From assembly GCA_003762615.1 (NCBI GenBank), contig RIAZ01000028.1:1-64000 (forward strand): DNA of 64,000 bases, in the 5' to 3' direction. Of this stretch, positions 42,656 through 53,061 are shown one piece after another. This DNA is from Muribaculaceae bacterium Isolate-037 (Harlan). GTDB lineage: Bacteria; Bacteroidota; Bacteroidia; Bacteroidales; Muribaculaceae. Position numbers and translations under genes: made by a program. How positions within the stretch are numbered: position 1 is the stretch's first letter; the number at the start of each line of letters is the position of its first letter. The notes below the pieces were generated by a model that was not told the origin of the DNA, ran no database searches, and saw only the letters and a program-made list of their open reading frames with translations.

Positions 42656-44986
42656 TCACTTCACCCTTTCTATGACCACGCCGTCGATAAGGGCGTGGTT
42701 AGTGTGAAGGTTCATGTTCTCATCTTCCGGATTCAGCACAAGTTTTATTTCGTGTGTGCCCGGCGCAAGCATCACTCTTACGCTGTTGGTCATTCCCCAA
42801 TCATTCCAGTTGCCGACACCTCGGTGGGGCATGACGATTGTGCCCACATCTTTGCCATCTACATAAAGACTTCTGACGGCTGCCTTATTCTCTGTATTTA
42901 CAGGTCCGTTTCCATTGGCATAACGGAATGAGAGCGCATACTCTCCACCGGGCAGTTCTGCATCACCGGTCTTTATAGTCATGACCACCGGGGCTGACGA
43001 ATGATCCGTCTCCACGAATCCATTTCCACGATACCCCTCAACCTTATTGTTTTCGGGCGCGTATGACACTTCAGGAGATGCCACTGAAAGCTTCTCCCCC
43101 GCCATGTCGAAGAATCCATGCAGACGATTGCTACGCGGCTCTGAGGCGAAGCTTTGTGTGCCGTTTGACGACACGCCTATTACCTGCCATTCCCCCTCTT
43201 CCGTTGCCGGCCATGAAGTCTGGCGAGTGCGTCCCACCTCCTTGCCGTCACGTAGCACAATGTATCCGGCGATATACTCTATCGGGTTCCATTCAAGTAT
43301 ATTCAAGACCGGCACGCCTGCCTTTGCCAGTCGGCTGTCGGTGGAGAGCCAAGTCTGAGGCGTGAGCGGTGCCTTGGAATTATTCACCTTATTAATCTTC
43401 ATCGGAGAGATCGGCTCGTCTGCCATTGTCACGACAATATCCACATTCCCCTTCAGTTTCTTCGCAGGGATAAGAGTGCCGTTCTTTATGTCAAACTCCT
43501 TTCCGTCTACAGTCATTGACTTCACCTTATCTCCATACCCTTTCACAGTCACGTTGAGCCGTGCTCCACGATAAGGGAAATCCGACAATGTGCGATCGGC
43601 TGCAAGAGCTTTCGGCACAAACGGATATATTCTGAGACCATCCTTCTCGAAGTTCAGTCCGAAAAGGATGCGGTTGGTGAGCGCGAGATTTCCGGCAAGA
43701 CTCCAGAGCATGTTGGAGGAGTTCAGCTCGGTGAATATATCGCCATTATCAAGATTGAAATTCTCCTTATTAGTTGCGAAAAGAGCAGCCGGGCGTATGA
43801 CGCTTCCGATACCCTCCATCACACCCTGTTCGTTACCGGCCTTCGCCTGTGCGAGTGTCCAGTAAGATGCCACGAAGGGCCACAGGGCATTATTATGGTA
43901 ATTGGGCATGTCGGCAATCTGCGGATAGAATATCGCCGGACCAAACTTCGTGGTCGGGTTATTCTCCGAGATTGATTTCTGACGGTCGGCGGGCGCAATG
44001 TCATAAAGTATGGCAAGAGCCTCACCGAGAGTCTCGGCACGCGGATTGAGAATCTTATTGTCGCGTCCGTAAGTGTACATACCGTAGTAGCCCTTGTCAG
44101 GCATCCAGAAAGTTTTGTCGATTGCAGCCGACAATGTCTCCGACTCCTTCTTATATTCGGCACTCTCCACCTTCTTACCGAGTTCGGCAGCCATCTCCGA
44201 CGCGCAATTGAGGGCAGCCGCATACAGCACGTTTGTGCCCATCGCCTCGCTCTGGGATATGTCTGCCACCTGCATCCATTTCGGATAGCTCTGCTCTCTC
44301 CAGTCGATAAATGATGTCTCACCCTTCACAAGCCCCTTGTCGCTCATGACTGTCTTGGCATCCTTTGCCAACGAACGCTGCACGATGGGATATACCGTCT
44401 CAAGCCATTTCTTGTCGCCGGTCACTTTATATATCTCCCATGCTGCCACGGTCCATATCATCCTGTCGGTAGAGATTGGCCATGCGCCACCCGATCCGGT
44501 GTCCTGTATGATCTGCCCCTCCTTATTGACCTTCTTCATCAGAGAGATCATCGATGCTTCCGGCTGTAGAGCTGCCATGGAGAGGATGATGGAGTAGCTG
44601 ACGTCACGAGTCCACACGCCTGCCCATTCCTTACCGGTGCGGAGAGTCGTGTCTGGCTCTACGGCATTCACCATCTCATCGAGACCCATATTATAGATAG
44701 CCTCCATCAGACGGTTTCCACCACTCACTTTCGGATATGCGGAGAGATCGTTCTTCCTCTTCCATACCTGATCTATGGGCATGAAGTAGCCGGGACGCCC
44801 CTTATACGTGGAGCGTATCTCGTATGGGTTGACTGTCCATGCCTTGAATTCATCCTGGTAGAGAGTATCCCCTTTCCAAGTATAGGCATCGGTAGCCACC
44901 ACCACATCATCTGATGCATGAGCGGCGCCACACCCGCCAATGAGTGCGACGCCCCCCATAAATGTTGAAATGTTCTTTCGATTCAT
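42656..44986 (-). CDS. Six-hairpin glycosidase with C-terminal carbohydrate-binding-like domain
   Basis: 776 residues. A signal peptide of about 25 residues (GGCGAAHAS end) precedes an alpha/alpha-toroid catalytic region (about 90-480; EWAGVWTRDVSYSIILSM, GGAWPISTDRMIWTVAAWEI, NYHNNALWPFVASYW). A short beta domain and a fibronectin-like part follow, then a C-terminal CBM35-like jelly roll (about 640-776, YALSFRYANGNGPV). The exact glycoside hydrolase family is not clear; a trehalase-, rhamnosidase- or debranching-like enzyme is possible. Probably periplasmic, working with the GH43 downstream. Confidence 0.8.
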   Translation of the reverse strand: MNRKNISTFMGGVALIGGCGAAHASDDVVVATDAYTWKGDTLYQDEFKAWTVNPYEIRSTYKGRPGYFMPIDQVWKRKNDLSAYPKVSGGNRLMEAIYNMGLDEMVNAVEPDTTLRTGKEWAGVWTRDVSYSIILSMAALQPEASMISLMKKVNKEGQIIQDTGSGGAWPISTDRMIWTVAAWEIYKVTGDKKWLETVYPIVQRSLAKDAKTVMSDKGLVKGETSFIDWREQSYPKWMQVADISQSEAMGTNVLYAAALNCASEMAAELGKKVESAEYKKESETLSAAIDKTFWMPDKGYYGMYTYGRDNKILNPRAETLGEALAILYDIAPADRQKSISENNPTTKFGPAIFYPQIADMPNYHNNALWPFVASYWTLAQAKAGNEQGVMEGIGSVIRPAALFATNKENFNLDNGDIFTELNSSNMLWSLAGNLALTNRILFGLNFEKDGLRIYPFVPKALAADRTLSDFPYRGARLNVTVKGYGDKVKSMTVDGKEFDIKNGTLIPAKKLKGNVDIVVTMADEPISPMKINKVNNSKAPLTPQTWLSTDSRLAKAGVPVLNILEWNPIEYIAGYIVLRDGKEVGRTRQTSWPATEEGEWQVIGVSSNGTQSFASEPRSNRLHGFFDMAGEKLSVASPEVSYAPENNKVEGYRGNGFVETDHSSAPVVMTIKTGDAELPGGEYALSFRYANGNGPVNTENKAAVRSLYVDGKDVGTIVMPHRGVGNWNDWGMTNSVRVMLAPGTHEIKLVLNPEDENMNLHTNHALIDGVVIERVK

Positions 44987-45052
44987 TATTCAGGATTATA
45001 AAATTTAGGTATACTATTATTGAGGTCGGTTAACCTTTATTTATTCCATCAG

Positions 45053-47317
45053 TCATTTCTTCTGACGACGCTTGTTGCCGCCATGCGAACGACTTTTCTT
45101 CTTGTCGTTGGGAGTGTGTCGCGGATTGCTCTTCTTCGGCTCTCTCAACGGCTTGTTGGGATTACCGTCGTCAGAGACAAGTGCGAAGTCAAGTTGCTTC
45201 CTGTCGAGGTCGGCACGCGCCACCTGCACCTTCACCTGGTCTCCGAGAGTATACTTATTGTGGAATTTTCTTCCGATAAGACAATAGTTCTTCTCATCGA
45301 AGTCATAATAGTCATCGGCAAGATCTCTTACCGGCACGAGTCCCTCACACTTATTCTCGTCAAGTTCAACGTAGAGTCCCCACTCTGTCACTCCGGAAAT
45401 CACGCCCGAATAAATCTCTCCGAGTCGGTCCTGCATGAACTCCACCTGCTTGTAGCGTATTGACGCGCGTTCGGCATTAGCAGCGAGCTGCTCCATGTCG
45501 GAGGAATGGCGGCACTGGTCTTCGAGTTTCAGTTTGTCGGTGCTACGTGCACCATCGGCATATTTGGCAAGAAGACGGTGCACCATCATGTCGGGATAAC
45601 GGCGTATCGGCGATGTGAAGTGGGTGTAGTAGTCAAGGGCAAGACCATAGTGACCCACATTGTCGGTGGTATATGTCGCCTTAGCCATACTGCGTATCGC
45701 AAGCATCGCGAGCATATTCTCCTCTCCCCGACCCTTCACGTCTTTAAGCATCTTGTTAAGGCTCTTGTTGACCTCCTTCGCCGTTCCTTCCGATTTCACC
45801 TTGAAGCCGAATCGTAGTGCTATCTGCGAGAAGTTGGTAATCTTTTCAGGATCCGGATTGTCATGCACACGATAGACAAATGATTTTGCCTTCTTACCTT
45901 TCGGCACCTTGCCGATGCTCTCTGCCACGGTGAGATTGGCAAGGAGCATAAATTCCTCTATAAGCTTGTTGGCATCTTTCGATTCCTTGAAATAGACACT
46001 GACCGGCTTGCCGGTTTCATCGATTTCGAAGCGCACTTCAGCACGGTCAAATTCAAGCGCACCGTTATCATAACGGCGACGGCGCAACTCCTTGGCAAGT
46101 TTGTCGAGAGTCAGTATCTCCTTTGCGAAATCACCCTCGCCACCCTCTATGATTGCCTGTGCCTCCTCGTATGTGAAGCGACGGTCAGAGCGTATCACTG
46201 TTCTGCCGATACGGTAGTTGATCACGTTCGCCTTTGAGTCAAGCTCAAATATTGCGGAATATGTAAGTTTATCCTCATCCGGGCGCAAGGAGCATATACC
46301 GTTGGAAAGATGCTCGGGGAGCATCGGGATGGTACGGTCAACGAGATATACGCTCGTGGCACGCTGCTGTGCCTCCCGGTCTATGATGGTGTTGGGCGTG
46401 ACGTAATGCGTAACGTCTGCGATGTGCACACCTATCTCCCAATTACCATTGGCAAGCTGACGGATGGAGAGCGCATCATCGAAATCCTTTGCATCACGCG
46501 GGTCAATAGTGAAGGTGATGACATTACGGAAATCCTCACGTTTAGCCACCTCTTCCGGCGTGATTCCGGCATCAATCTTATTAGCTGCCTTCTCCACATT
46601 CTCCGGATATTTATACGGGAGTCCGAACTCTGCAAGTATGGCATGCATCTCGGCTGTGTTCTCCCCTTTCCTACCAAGGATGTCGACCACCTCGCCACGC
46701 GGGTTCATCTCCTCATCTCTCCATTGCGTGATGCGGGCTATTGCCTTGTCGCCCGTCTTGCCACCCTTCAGTTTCAAGCGTGGTATTATGATGTCGGCGG
46801 CAAGGAATTTAGAATCCGTGACGAGCGAAGCATAGTTCTTCTCCACGTTAAGGGTGCCGATGAACACTTGGTCTTTCGGCTCCAATATCTCGATCACCTT
46901 TGCCTCCGGCTCCTGACCTTTACGGCTTGCAGAAATCTCCACACGCACCTTGTCGCCATTGAGCGCATGCATTGAGTTGCGTTCTGCCACGAGAATTGTG
47001 TCATCATCTATCATGACTCCGTTCTTGCCGTTGCTGCGACGAACAAAGATACCGATATTCTCCGACACACGATTGCTGTTTGCCTTATATTTTCCCAAAT
47101 CCACTTCAAGAATCACTTCTGCCGCCGCAAGCTCGTCAAGCATGTTGATGACATCATTGCGGTTTGCCGGATGACCCGCGCCTATTGCGAAAGCCACCTG
47201 CTTATAGTTGAAAGCCTGTTTCTTCTCCTTCTCAAGAAAAGCCAATATCTTTTCCTGGAGTTCCGACTTCTTCATACGTATTGCCTTTTTAGGCTTATCA
47301 TTATCTTTCCTTTTCAT
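45053..47317 (-). CDS. rnr: Ribonuclease R
   Basis: 754 residues. N-terminal winged-helix (KKSELQEKILAFLEKEKKQ), cold-shock domains, the RNB catalytic centre with FTIDPRDAKDFDDALSI (four Asp, about residue 275), and a C-terminal S1 domain (GEIYSGVISGVTEWGLYVEL). A basic Lys/Arg tail ends the protein. It degrades structured RNA from the 3' end and acts with tmRNA in quality control; the tmRNA gene is in this window at 53062-53460. A candidate -7 box (TAGATTTG, minus strand) lies at 47373-47380. Confidence 0.97.
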   Translation of the reverse strand: MKRKDNDKPKKAIRMKKSELQEKILAFLEKEKKQAFNYKQVAFAIGAGHPANRNDVINMLDELAAAEVILEVDLGKYKANSNRVSENIGIFVRRSNGKNGVMIDDDTILVAERNSMHALNGDKVRVEISASRKGQEPEAKVIEILEPKDQVFIGTLNVEKNYASLVTDSKFLAADIIIPRLKLKGGKTGDKAIARITQWRDEEMNPRGEVVDILGRKGENTAEMHAILAEFGLPYKYPENVEKAANKIDAGITPEEVAKREDFRNVITFTIDPRDAKDFDDALSIRQLANGNWEIGVHIADVTHYVTPNTIIDREAQQRATSVYLVDRTIPMLPEHLSNGICSLRPDEDKLTYSAIFELDSKANVINYRIGRTVIRSDRRFTYEEAQAIIEGGEGDFAKEILTLDKLAKELRRRRYDNGALEFDRAEVRFEIDETGKPVSVYFKESKDANKLIEEFMLLANLTVAESIGKVPKGKKAKSFVYRVHDNPDPEKITNFSQIALRFGFKVKSEGTAKEVNKSLNKMLKDVKGRGEENMLAMLAIRSMAKATYTTDNVGHYGLALDYYTHFTSPIRRYPDMMVHRLLAKYADGARSTDKLKLEDQCRHSSDMEQLAANAERASIRYKQVEFMQDRLGEIYSGVISGVTEWGLYVELDENKCEGLVPVRDLADDYYDFDEKNYCLIGRKFHNKYTLGDQVKVQVARADLDRKQLDFALVSDDGNPNKPLREPKKSNPRHTPNDKKKSRSHGGNKRRQKK

Positions 47318-47413
47318 AGCGTTTGATTTTTTCTTTTTTATTCAGCAGCCACCACCCCCTATTGTTATAACGCAAATCTATGATTTTCGTCTATTTTTAA
47401 TTACAAAGTTTCA

Positions 47414-49372
47414 TCATTTTTCAGGAATCGGATCTTTCCCTTCAGTGTCCGCAGGATGGAAATGGGTGTAGACTATACCACCTTTTGACTTACCCACCGC
47501 CTCCTCAAGGCTCTCCCTACTTGCCTCGCGGATACGCTTGACGCTTTTGAATACCTTCATGAGGGTCTTTGCCGTAGCCGTACCGATCCCTTTTATGCTG
47601 TCAAGTTCGCTTGACACCTGTCCTTTTGAACGCCGGAGCCTGTGATGGGTGATGCCGAAGCGGTGAGCCTCGTCGCGCAACGCCTGAACCACCTGAAGAC
47701 TGCGGCTTTTCTTGTCGATGTAAAGCGGCAACTGGTCGCCGGGGAAATAGATCTCCTCAAGCCGTTTTGCTATACCGACAAGTGCCACTTCACCTCTTAT
47801 TCCCATTTCATCGAATGCCTCCACTGCCGCACTGAGCTGACCTTTTCCGCCATCGACCACCACAAGCTGCGGCAACGGTTCCCCCTCTGCCATCATCCGG
47901 GAATAACGACGATGAAGCACCTCCTTCATTGAGGCGAAATCATTTGCCCCCACCACCGTCTTTATGATAAAATGACGATAATCACGCTTCGCGGGCTTAC
48001 CATTACGGAAGACCACGCAGCTTGCCACCGGATTCGTGCCCTGTATATTGGAGTTGTCGAAGCATTCTATATGGCGTGGCTGCACATTAAGACGGAAATC
48101 GCTTTTCATCTGTTCCATCAGTTTCTCCACCCCTTTCTCAGGATCAAGTTTCTCCGCCAATTTCTCCTTATCAAGCATGTATTGCCTTACATTCTTCATG
48201 CCCACATCAAGAATCTTCCTCTTATCCCCTCTCTTGGGAACTATGAACTCCACTCCGGCAAATTCCACGTCCGGTTCAAACGGCACAATGACCGTCTTGA
48301 AAGTGCGGTCAAACCTGCGGGCTATCTCCCCTATTGCCATTGAAAGGATTTCCGATGGAGTCTCCGCAAGTTTCCGTCTGAACTCCATATTTAAGCTCTG
48401 AACGACCGCCCCGTGATGCAGGTGCATGAAATTAACATAGGCGGAATCCCCGTTTTCATCGTAGGCAAACATGTCGGCATCCTCCTTTTCCGTGACGGCT
48501 ATGACCGTCTTGGAGTTGTAGCTTCTGACCGTCTCATACTTCTCCTTCATAATCTGTGCCTCCTCAAATTTCCATTCCCCACTGAGTCGGTCCATCTCCT
48601 CTTGAAGATATTTCTCAAGCACATCGGTCTCTCCTGAAAGTATCTGACGCACCTGCGATACATACTCCCCATACTTTTCCGGACTTATCAGACCACGGCA
48701 CGCGCCTCCGCATTTCTTTATATGATAGTCGAGACATAGGCTGAATTTATTCCTCACAATCCCTTTCTCATCCAAGGCATGACGGCAACTGCGCAAGGGA
48801 TAGACATCGCGTATCAGCTGCAACACCACTTTTGCCGACTGCTGGTTGGCGTATGGTCCGTAGTATTTGCCATCCACGTCCCTCTCTCGCGTCATAAAGA
48901 CACGTGGATACAGTTCCTTCGTGACCACTATCCACGGATAGGATTTATCATCCTTCAGCAGGACGTTGTAGTGAGGCTGATAGGATTTTATCATCGCGTT
49001 CTCAAGATGAAGGGCATCCTCTTCGGTAGCGACCACTATAAACCGCATGTCGACTATATTTCTGACAAGAAGATTCGTCTTAACTGAATCATGACGTCGG
49101 TTGAAATAAGAAGACACGCGACGTTTAAGACGCTTTGCCTTGCCGACGTATATGACTTTTCCATGACGGTCGATATACATATAGACTCCTGGAGATTCCG
49201 GAAGATTAAGAATCTTCTCACGAAGGTGAGCTCCCGGACGATTATTGAAAAGATCATCCCTTGTCCTGTCGGGAGTAAATTCTATCTCAAATTTACCGGT
49301 GCCGTCAATGTCCCGCCCTACCCCGGTCAATAAGGGGGAATTCGGGAGATTATCTGTATCTTGATTTCCCAT
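47414..49372 (-). CDS. uvrC: Excinuclease ABC subunit C
   Basis: About 652 residues from the ATG at 49372, preferred because the longer frame from 49459 adds a basic stretch not typical of UvrC. The GIY-YIG domain begins near residue 60 (PGVYMYIDRHGKVIYVGKAK), the UVR domain has YLQEEMDRLSGEWKFEEAQ, the RNase H-like nuclease part has ECFDNSNIQGTNPVAS, and the C-terminus has the helix-hairpin-helix (SIKGIGTATAKTLMKVF). It makes both incisions in nucleotide excision repair. Confidence 0.96.
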   Translation of the reverse strand: MGNQDTDNLPNSPLLTGVGRDIDGTGKFEIEFTPDRTRDDLFNNRPGAHLREKILNLPESPGVYMYIDRHGKVIYVGKAKRLKRRVSSYFNRRHDSVKTNLLVRNIVDMRFIVVATEEDALHLENAMIKSYQPHYNVLLKDDKSYPWIVVTKELYPRVFMTRERDVDGKYYGPYANQQSAKVVLQLIRDVYPLRSCRHALDEKGIVRNKFSLCLDYHIKKCGGACRGLISPEKYGEYVSQVRQILSGETDVLEKYLQEEMDRLSGEWKFEEAQIMKEKYETVRSYNSKTVIAVTEKEDADMFAYDENGDSAYVNFMHLHHGAVVQSLNMEFRRKLAETPSEILSMAIGEIARRFDRTFKTVIVPFEPDVEFAGVEFIVPKRGDKRKILDVGMKNVRQYMLDKEKLAEKLDPEKGVEKLMEQMKSDFRLNVQPRHIECFDNSNIQGTNPVASCVVFRNGKPAKRDYRHFIIKTVVGANDFASMKEVLHRRYSRMMAEGEPLPQLVVVDGGKGQLSAAVEAFDEMGIRGEVALVGIAKRLEEIYFPGDQLPLYIDKKSRSLQVVQALRDEAHRFGITHHRLRRSKGQVSSELDSIKGIGTATAKTLMKVFKSVKRIREASRESLEEAVGKSKGGIVYTHFHPADTEGKDPIPEK

Positions 49373-49574
49373 ATTGAATTTTTCAGTGATTTCAGAATTG
49401 AAATCTATCAAGAAGGAGCCATCGAATCTATTTCGGTGGCTCCTTCGGAATCCATTCATGCCGAGGATTCATTCAAGATTAGATCTGTCCGCAATATAGT
49501 TTTTCAGTAAAAACGATGCGCTACAATTCCAAAATCACGATGAATACGGCATTTTTCAGCAGACTTGACTCCAC

Positions 49575-50099
49575 TTAGTATTTCAGCAGAGAAGTCACTT
49601 CACAATCCTGTGGAAGAGTGTCACGCCCATTCAGGGCTGTAAGTTCAACAATAAAGTTTATATACACCCTCTTCGGATTCATACTCTTCACGAGCTCGTA
49701 GCAAGCCTGCATTGTGCCACCGGTAGCAAGCAGATCGTCATGGATCACCACTACATCTTCTGAGGTGATTGCATCACTATGAAGCTCTATCGTATCAACC
49801 CCATACTCCTTGGCATACGCCTTCTTTATCGTCACCGACGGCAATTTGCCAGGTTTACGGGCAGGCACGAAACCAGCTCCAAGTTCATACGCAAGGATGC
49901 TTCCACCGATGAATCCACGCGATTCTATACCGACAACCTTAGTTATGCCCTTATCACGATAGAGAGCGGCAAGCTCCTTACTCATGACACGCAATGCCTC
50001 GCCATTTTTCAGCATCGTGGTCAGGTCTCTAAAAATTATACCCTTCGAAGGGAAGTCGGGCACATCCCGAATCAGGTCTCTCAGACTCTCAAGTTCCAT
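49575..50099 (-). CDS. apt: Adenine phosphoribosyltransferase
   Basis: 174 residues, normal length. The PRPP-binding loop VVIHDDLLATGGTMQACYEL (about residue 120) and GIESRGFIGGSILAYELGAG are both present. It salvages adenine to AMP. It sits between mnmG and uvrC in the minus-strand series, with gaps of about 95 and 200 bases. Confidence 0.97.
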   Translation of the reverse strand: MELESLRDLIRDVPDFPSKGIIFRDLTTMLKNGEALRVMSKELAALYRDKGITKVVGIESRGFIGGSILAYELGAGFVPARKPGKLPSVTIKKAYAKEYGVDTIELHSDAITSEDVVVIHDDLLATGGTMQACYELVKSMNPKRVYINFIVELTALNGRDTLPQDCEVTSLLKY

Positions 50100-50194
50100 A
50101 TTATTTCAATTTTAATTATTCAGCAGAATTGTTCCACGTGGAACAATTTCACTCTATCTTATTATTATTCCGCACTTAACGCACGATTATTTTT

Positions 50195-52150
50195 TCATCG
50201 TTTCAACAGCACAAGCAGAATATTTATATCCGCCGGTGAAACGCCCGGAATACGCGATGCCTGCCCGATGGTCACGGGACGAATCTTACTCAATTTCTGC
50301 CTTGCCTCCGTGGAGAGCGACAACAAGGAGAAATAATCCATATCTATAGGAAGCTTCACATATTCCAATCTCTCTGCCTTCGCAGCGAGCTCTCTCTCTC
50401 TCGCAATGTAGCCGTCATACTTTATAAGTATCTCCGCCGACTCCACGATCTCTTCACGGCGGCACTCCTCTATCTCTCCTATCCTCTTGCGAAGACGACC
50501 GATAATATTTGCGAGATTTGAGAAATTCAGCTGAGGTCGCTTCAGCAGCTCGACAAGACGAAGTGATGACGTCATAGGCGAAGTGCCCAATCCCTCCAAT
50601 GCCTCATTTATCTTGTCTCCCATCTTGACAGTGAATCCGGAGCACCATTCTATGAGGGCATCCCGTTCCTGACGCTTACGCTCCATCGCGTCATAACGCG
50701 ACTGCGTGACAAGACCGATCTCATATCCCCTTGGAGTGAGACGCATGTCGGCGTCATCCTGACGGAGAAGAATCCGGTATTCCGCACGCGAGGTAAACAT
50801 ACGGTAAGGCTCATCCACACCCTTAGTCACGAGATCATCTATCAGCACTCCGATATATGCCTCATCTCGTCCGAGCAACAAAGGCGACCCCCCCTTTGAA
50901 GAACGCGCTGCATTTATGCCGGCAATAAGACCCTGCGCCGCCGCCTCCTCATATCCGGTGGTACCATTGATCTGACCGGCGAAATAAAGACCATCCACAA
51001 GCTTTGTCTGCAAATCATGAGTCAGCTGAGTCGGATCAAAGTAATCATACTCTATGGCGTAGCCGGGTCGGTAGAAATGCACGTCTCGAAGTGCCGGCAC
51101 ATTCTGAAGTGCCGACAGCTGCACCTCCCACGGCAACGAACTGGAGAAACCGTTGATGTAGTATTCATTCGTAGTGGCACCCTCCGGTTCAAGAAAAAGC
51201 TGATGGCTATCCTTATCTGAGAACGTGACTATCTTAGTCTCTATGCTCGGGCAGTAACGTGGACCGATACTCTGTATCTGCCCATTATAAAGTGGAGAGG
51301 AATCCAGATTATCATGAAGCACCTTGTGCACCTCCGGATTAGTGTGCACAATATAGCAGCTGCGCGGAGGAAGCACCCTACCGACTTCCGGAAGGAATGA
51401 GAATTTATGGAAATCTCTTTTCACAAGTTCTACCCTCGTCTCCTCTCCGGGAGCAGTCGCCTCTATTGCGACTACTTCATCATCACCATCCTGACGATCT
51501 GCCAATGAGAAATCAATCGACCTTCCGTCAATTCGTGCGGGTGTGCCGGTCTTCATTCTCAACACCTCAAAACCCATGTCGCGCAGCTGGTCAGACAATC
51601 CCGTTGAAGCAGGTTCGGCAATACGTCCGCCGGATATTTTGGTAGCCCCGAAGTGCATAAGTCCGTTAAGGAATGTCCCGTTTGTAAGAACCACCCTCTT
51701 GGCATTAAATTCAAAACCCAGGGAAGTCCTCACCCCGGACACCACCGGTTTTTCGCCCGACATATCGAAATCAAGAGATTTGACCATATCCTGAAACAAG
51801 TCAAGACCCGGTGTGGTTTCAAGCACGTGATGCCATTCAGCAATATATTTCTCTCTATCCGATTGCACACGCGGAGACCACACTGCCGGACCCTTCGAGC
51901 GATTGAGCATACGGAACTGTATCGCAGTGCGGTCAGCCACTATACCCATCTGCCCACCAAGAGCATCTATCTCCCTGACAATCTGTCCTTTTGCAATTCC
52001 GCCTATGGCTGGATTGCATGACATCTGAGCCACTCGGTTGAGATCCGTAGTAATCAGAAGCGTAGACGCGCCAAGCCGAGCCGACGCAACCGCCGCCTCA
52101 CAGCCTGCATGACCTGCCCCTACAACTATTACATCATAATTGAATTTCAT
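50195..52150 (-). CDS. mnmG: tRNA uridine 5-carboxymethylaminomethyl modification enzyme MnmG (GidA)
   Basis: About 651 residues from the ATG at 52150 (MKFNYDVIVVGAGHAGCEAA), 5 bases after the ybeY stop; the ATG nine codons earlier overlaps ybeY. The FAD-binding GAGHAGCE is at the start, CNPAIGGIAKGQIVREIDAL follows, and the C-terminal helical domain ends with IGQASRIPGVSPADINILLV. With MnmE it modifies wobble U34 of several tRNAs. Confidence 0.97.
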   Translation of the reverse strand: MKFNYDVIVVGAGHAGCEAAVASARLGASTLLITTDLNRVAQMSCNPAIGGIAKGQIVREIDALGGQMGIVADRTAIQFRMLNRSKGPAVWSPRVQSDREKYIAEWHHVLETTPGLDLFQDMVKSLDFDMSGEKPVVSGVRTSLGFEFNAKRVVLTNGTFLNGLMHFGATKISGGRIAEPASTGLSDQLRDMGFEVLRMKTGTPARIDGRSIDFSLADRQDGDDEVVAIEATAPGEETRVELVKRDFHKFSFLPEVGRVLPPRSCYIVHTNPEVHKVLHDNLDSSPLYNGQIQSIGPRYCPSIETKIVTFSDKDSHQLFLEPEGATTNEYYINGFSSSLPWEVQLSALQNVPALRDVHFYRPGYAIEYDYFDPTQLTHDLQTKLVDGLYFAGQINGTTGYEEAAAQGLIAGINAARSSKGGSPLLLGRDEAYIGVLIDDLVTKGVDEPYRMFTSRAEYRILLRQDDADMRLTPRGYEIGLVTQSRYDAMERKRQERDALIEWCSGFTVKMGDKINEALEGLGTSPMTSSLRLVELLKRPQLNFSNLANIIGRLRKRIGEIEECRREEIVESAEILIKYDGYIARERELAAKAERLEYVKLPIDMDYFSLLSLSTEARQKLSKIRPVTIGQASRIPGVSPADINILLVLLKR

Positions 52151-52155
52151 CGTAA

Positions 52156-52578
52156 TTATTCTATCGTTTCCCAAATTTCAAGGGCGGCATCCTCATTTGC
52201 CTCCATTATCTCACGTTCGCCCGGTCCTTTGTCGTCGATACCGCACAAATGCAGCAGACCATGCACTATGACCCTGAGCAGCTCGCGTTCATAAGCCACA
52301 CCCAATTCCTCCGCATTGCTACGCACCGTGTCAAGAGAGATAAACAGATCTCCTCCTACCCTGTCGCGGTGAGAATAGTCGAATGTGATGATATCCGTGA
52401 AATAATCATGATGCAGAAATTCTCGGTTCACCCGGATAATCTCATCATCATCACAGAACAGATAGTTCAGATTGCCTATCCTCCTGCCATGAGAGGCAGC
52501 CACCTCTCCGAGCCATTTCTCCACCTTGCCAAGATCAAGAAGAGGCATCTCCACATCCTTTGTCTCGAATTCTATCAT
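52156..52578 (-). CDS. ybeY: Endoribonuclease YbeY
   Basis: 140 residues. The metal site reads VIVHGLLHLCGIDDKGPGE: two histidines of the HGxLHLxG(x)xH motif are present and the third ligand position is Asp, a variant I recall from Bacteroidetes members. It processes 16S rRNA 3' ends and assists ribosome quality control. It heads the run ybeY-mnmG. A -7 box (TACTTTTG, minus strand) is at 52666-52673. Confidence 0.95.
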   Translation of the reverse strand: MIEFETKDVEMPLLDLGKVEKWLGEVAASHGRRIGNLNYLFCDDDEIIRVNREFLHHDYFTDIITFDYSHRDRVGGDLFISLDTVRSNAEELGVAYERELLRVIVHGLLHLCGIDDKGPGEREIMEANEDAALEIWETIE

Positions 52579-52998
52579 AATACTTTCAATTTATATTCCC
52601 TTCCCTCCCCATGTCAATTTCAATATCCATATCCATGCAGGAAGAAATCCATTCTTCATCATCTGCAAAAGTACAAAAAAACCTACAAACTACCGCTAAT
52701 CATTCAATTTATATGCCAAAACGCGGCAAACTTTTCCATATATGCAATTTTAGCATTTTTTCAATTTTTCGGACACTCTATTATAATAATATTCCATATC
52801 TACATAATATATTAATAACCATATATTTATGCCTATATTTAAATATAATTAACCGCCATGAGATTGAAAAATTCAATTCCATACGGCAAATTACCCGTAA
52901 TTTTAAAATTCTCAATCCTCATAAAACCGGCTTAAAATCACCATGAAACGTATTAAAAACGCCAAAATGTTAAATATTATTAATTTAATAAATCTCTA
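52579..52998. other. AT-rich intergenic stretch without a gene
   Basis: Lies between divergent ybeY and the tmRNA gene. It holds the ybeY -7 box at 52666-52673; otherwise AT-rich and without supported coding frames. Confidence 0.6.
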
Positions 52999-53029
52999 TT
53001 GTATATCTAAAATAAAACATCTAATTTTG
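52999..53029 (+). promoter_or_regulatory. Promoter of the tmRNA gene
   Basis: TTG at 52999-53001, 20-base spacer, TAATTTTG at 53022-53029. It predicts a transcript start about 25 bases before the mature RNA 5' end. Confidence 0.85.
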
Positions 53030-53061
53030 TAGACTAATCTTCAGAGGAAGATAACTTACCG

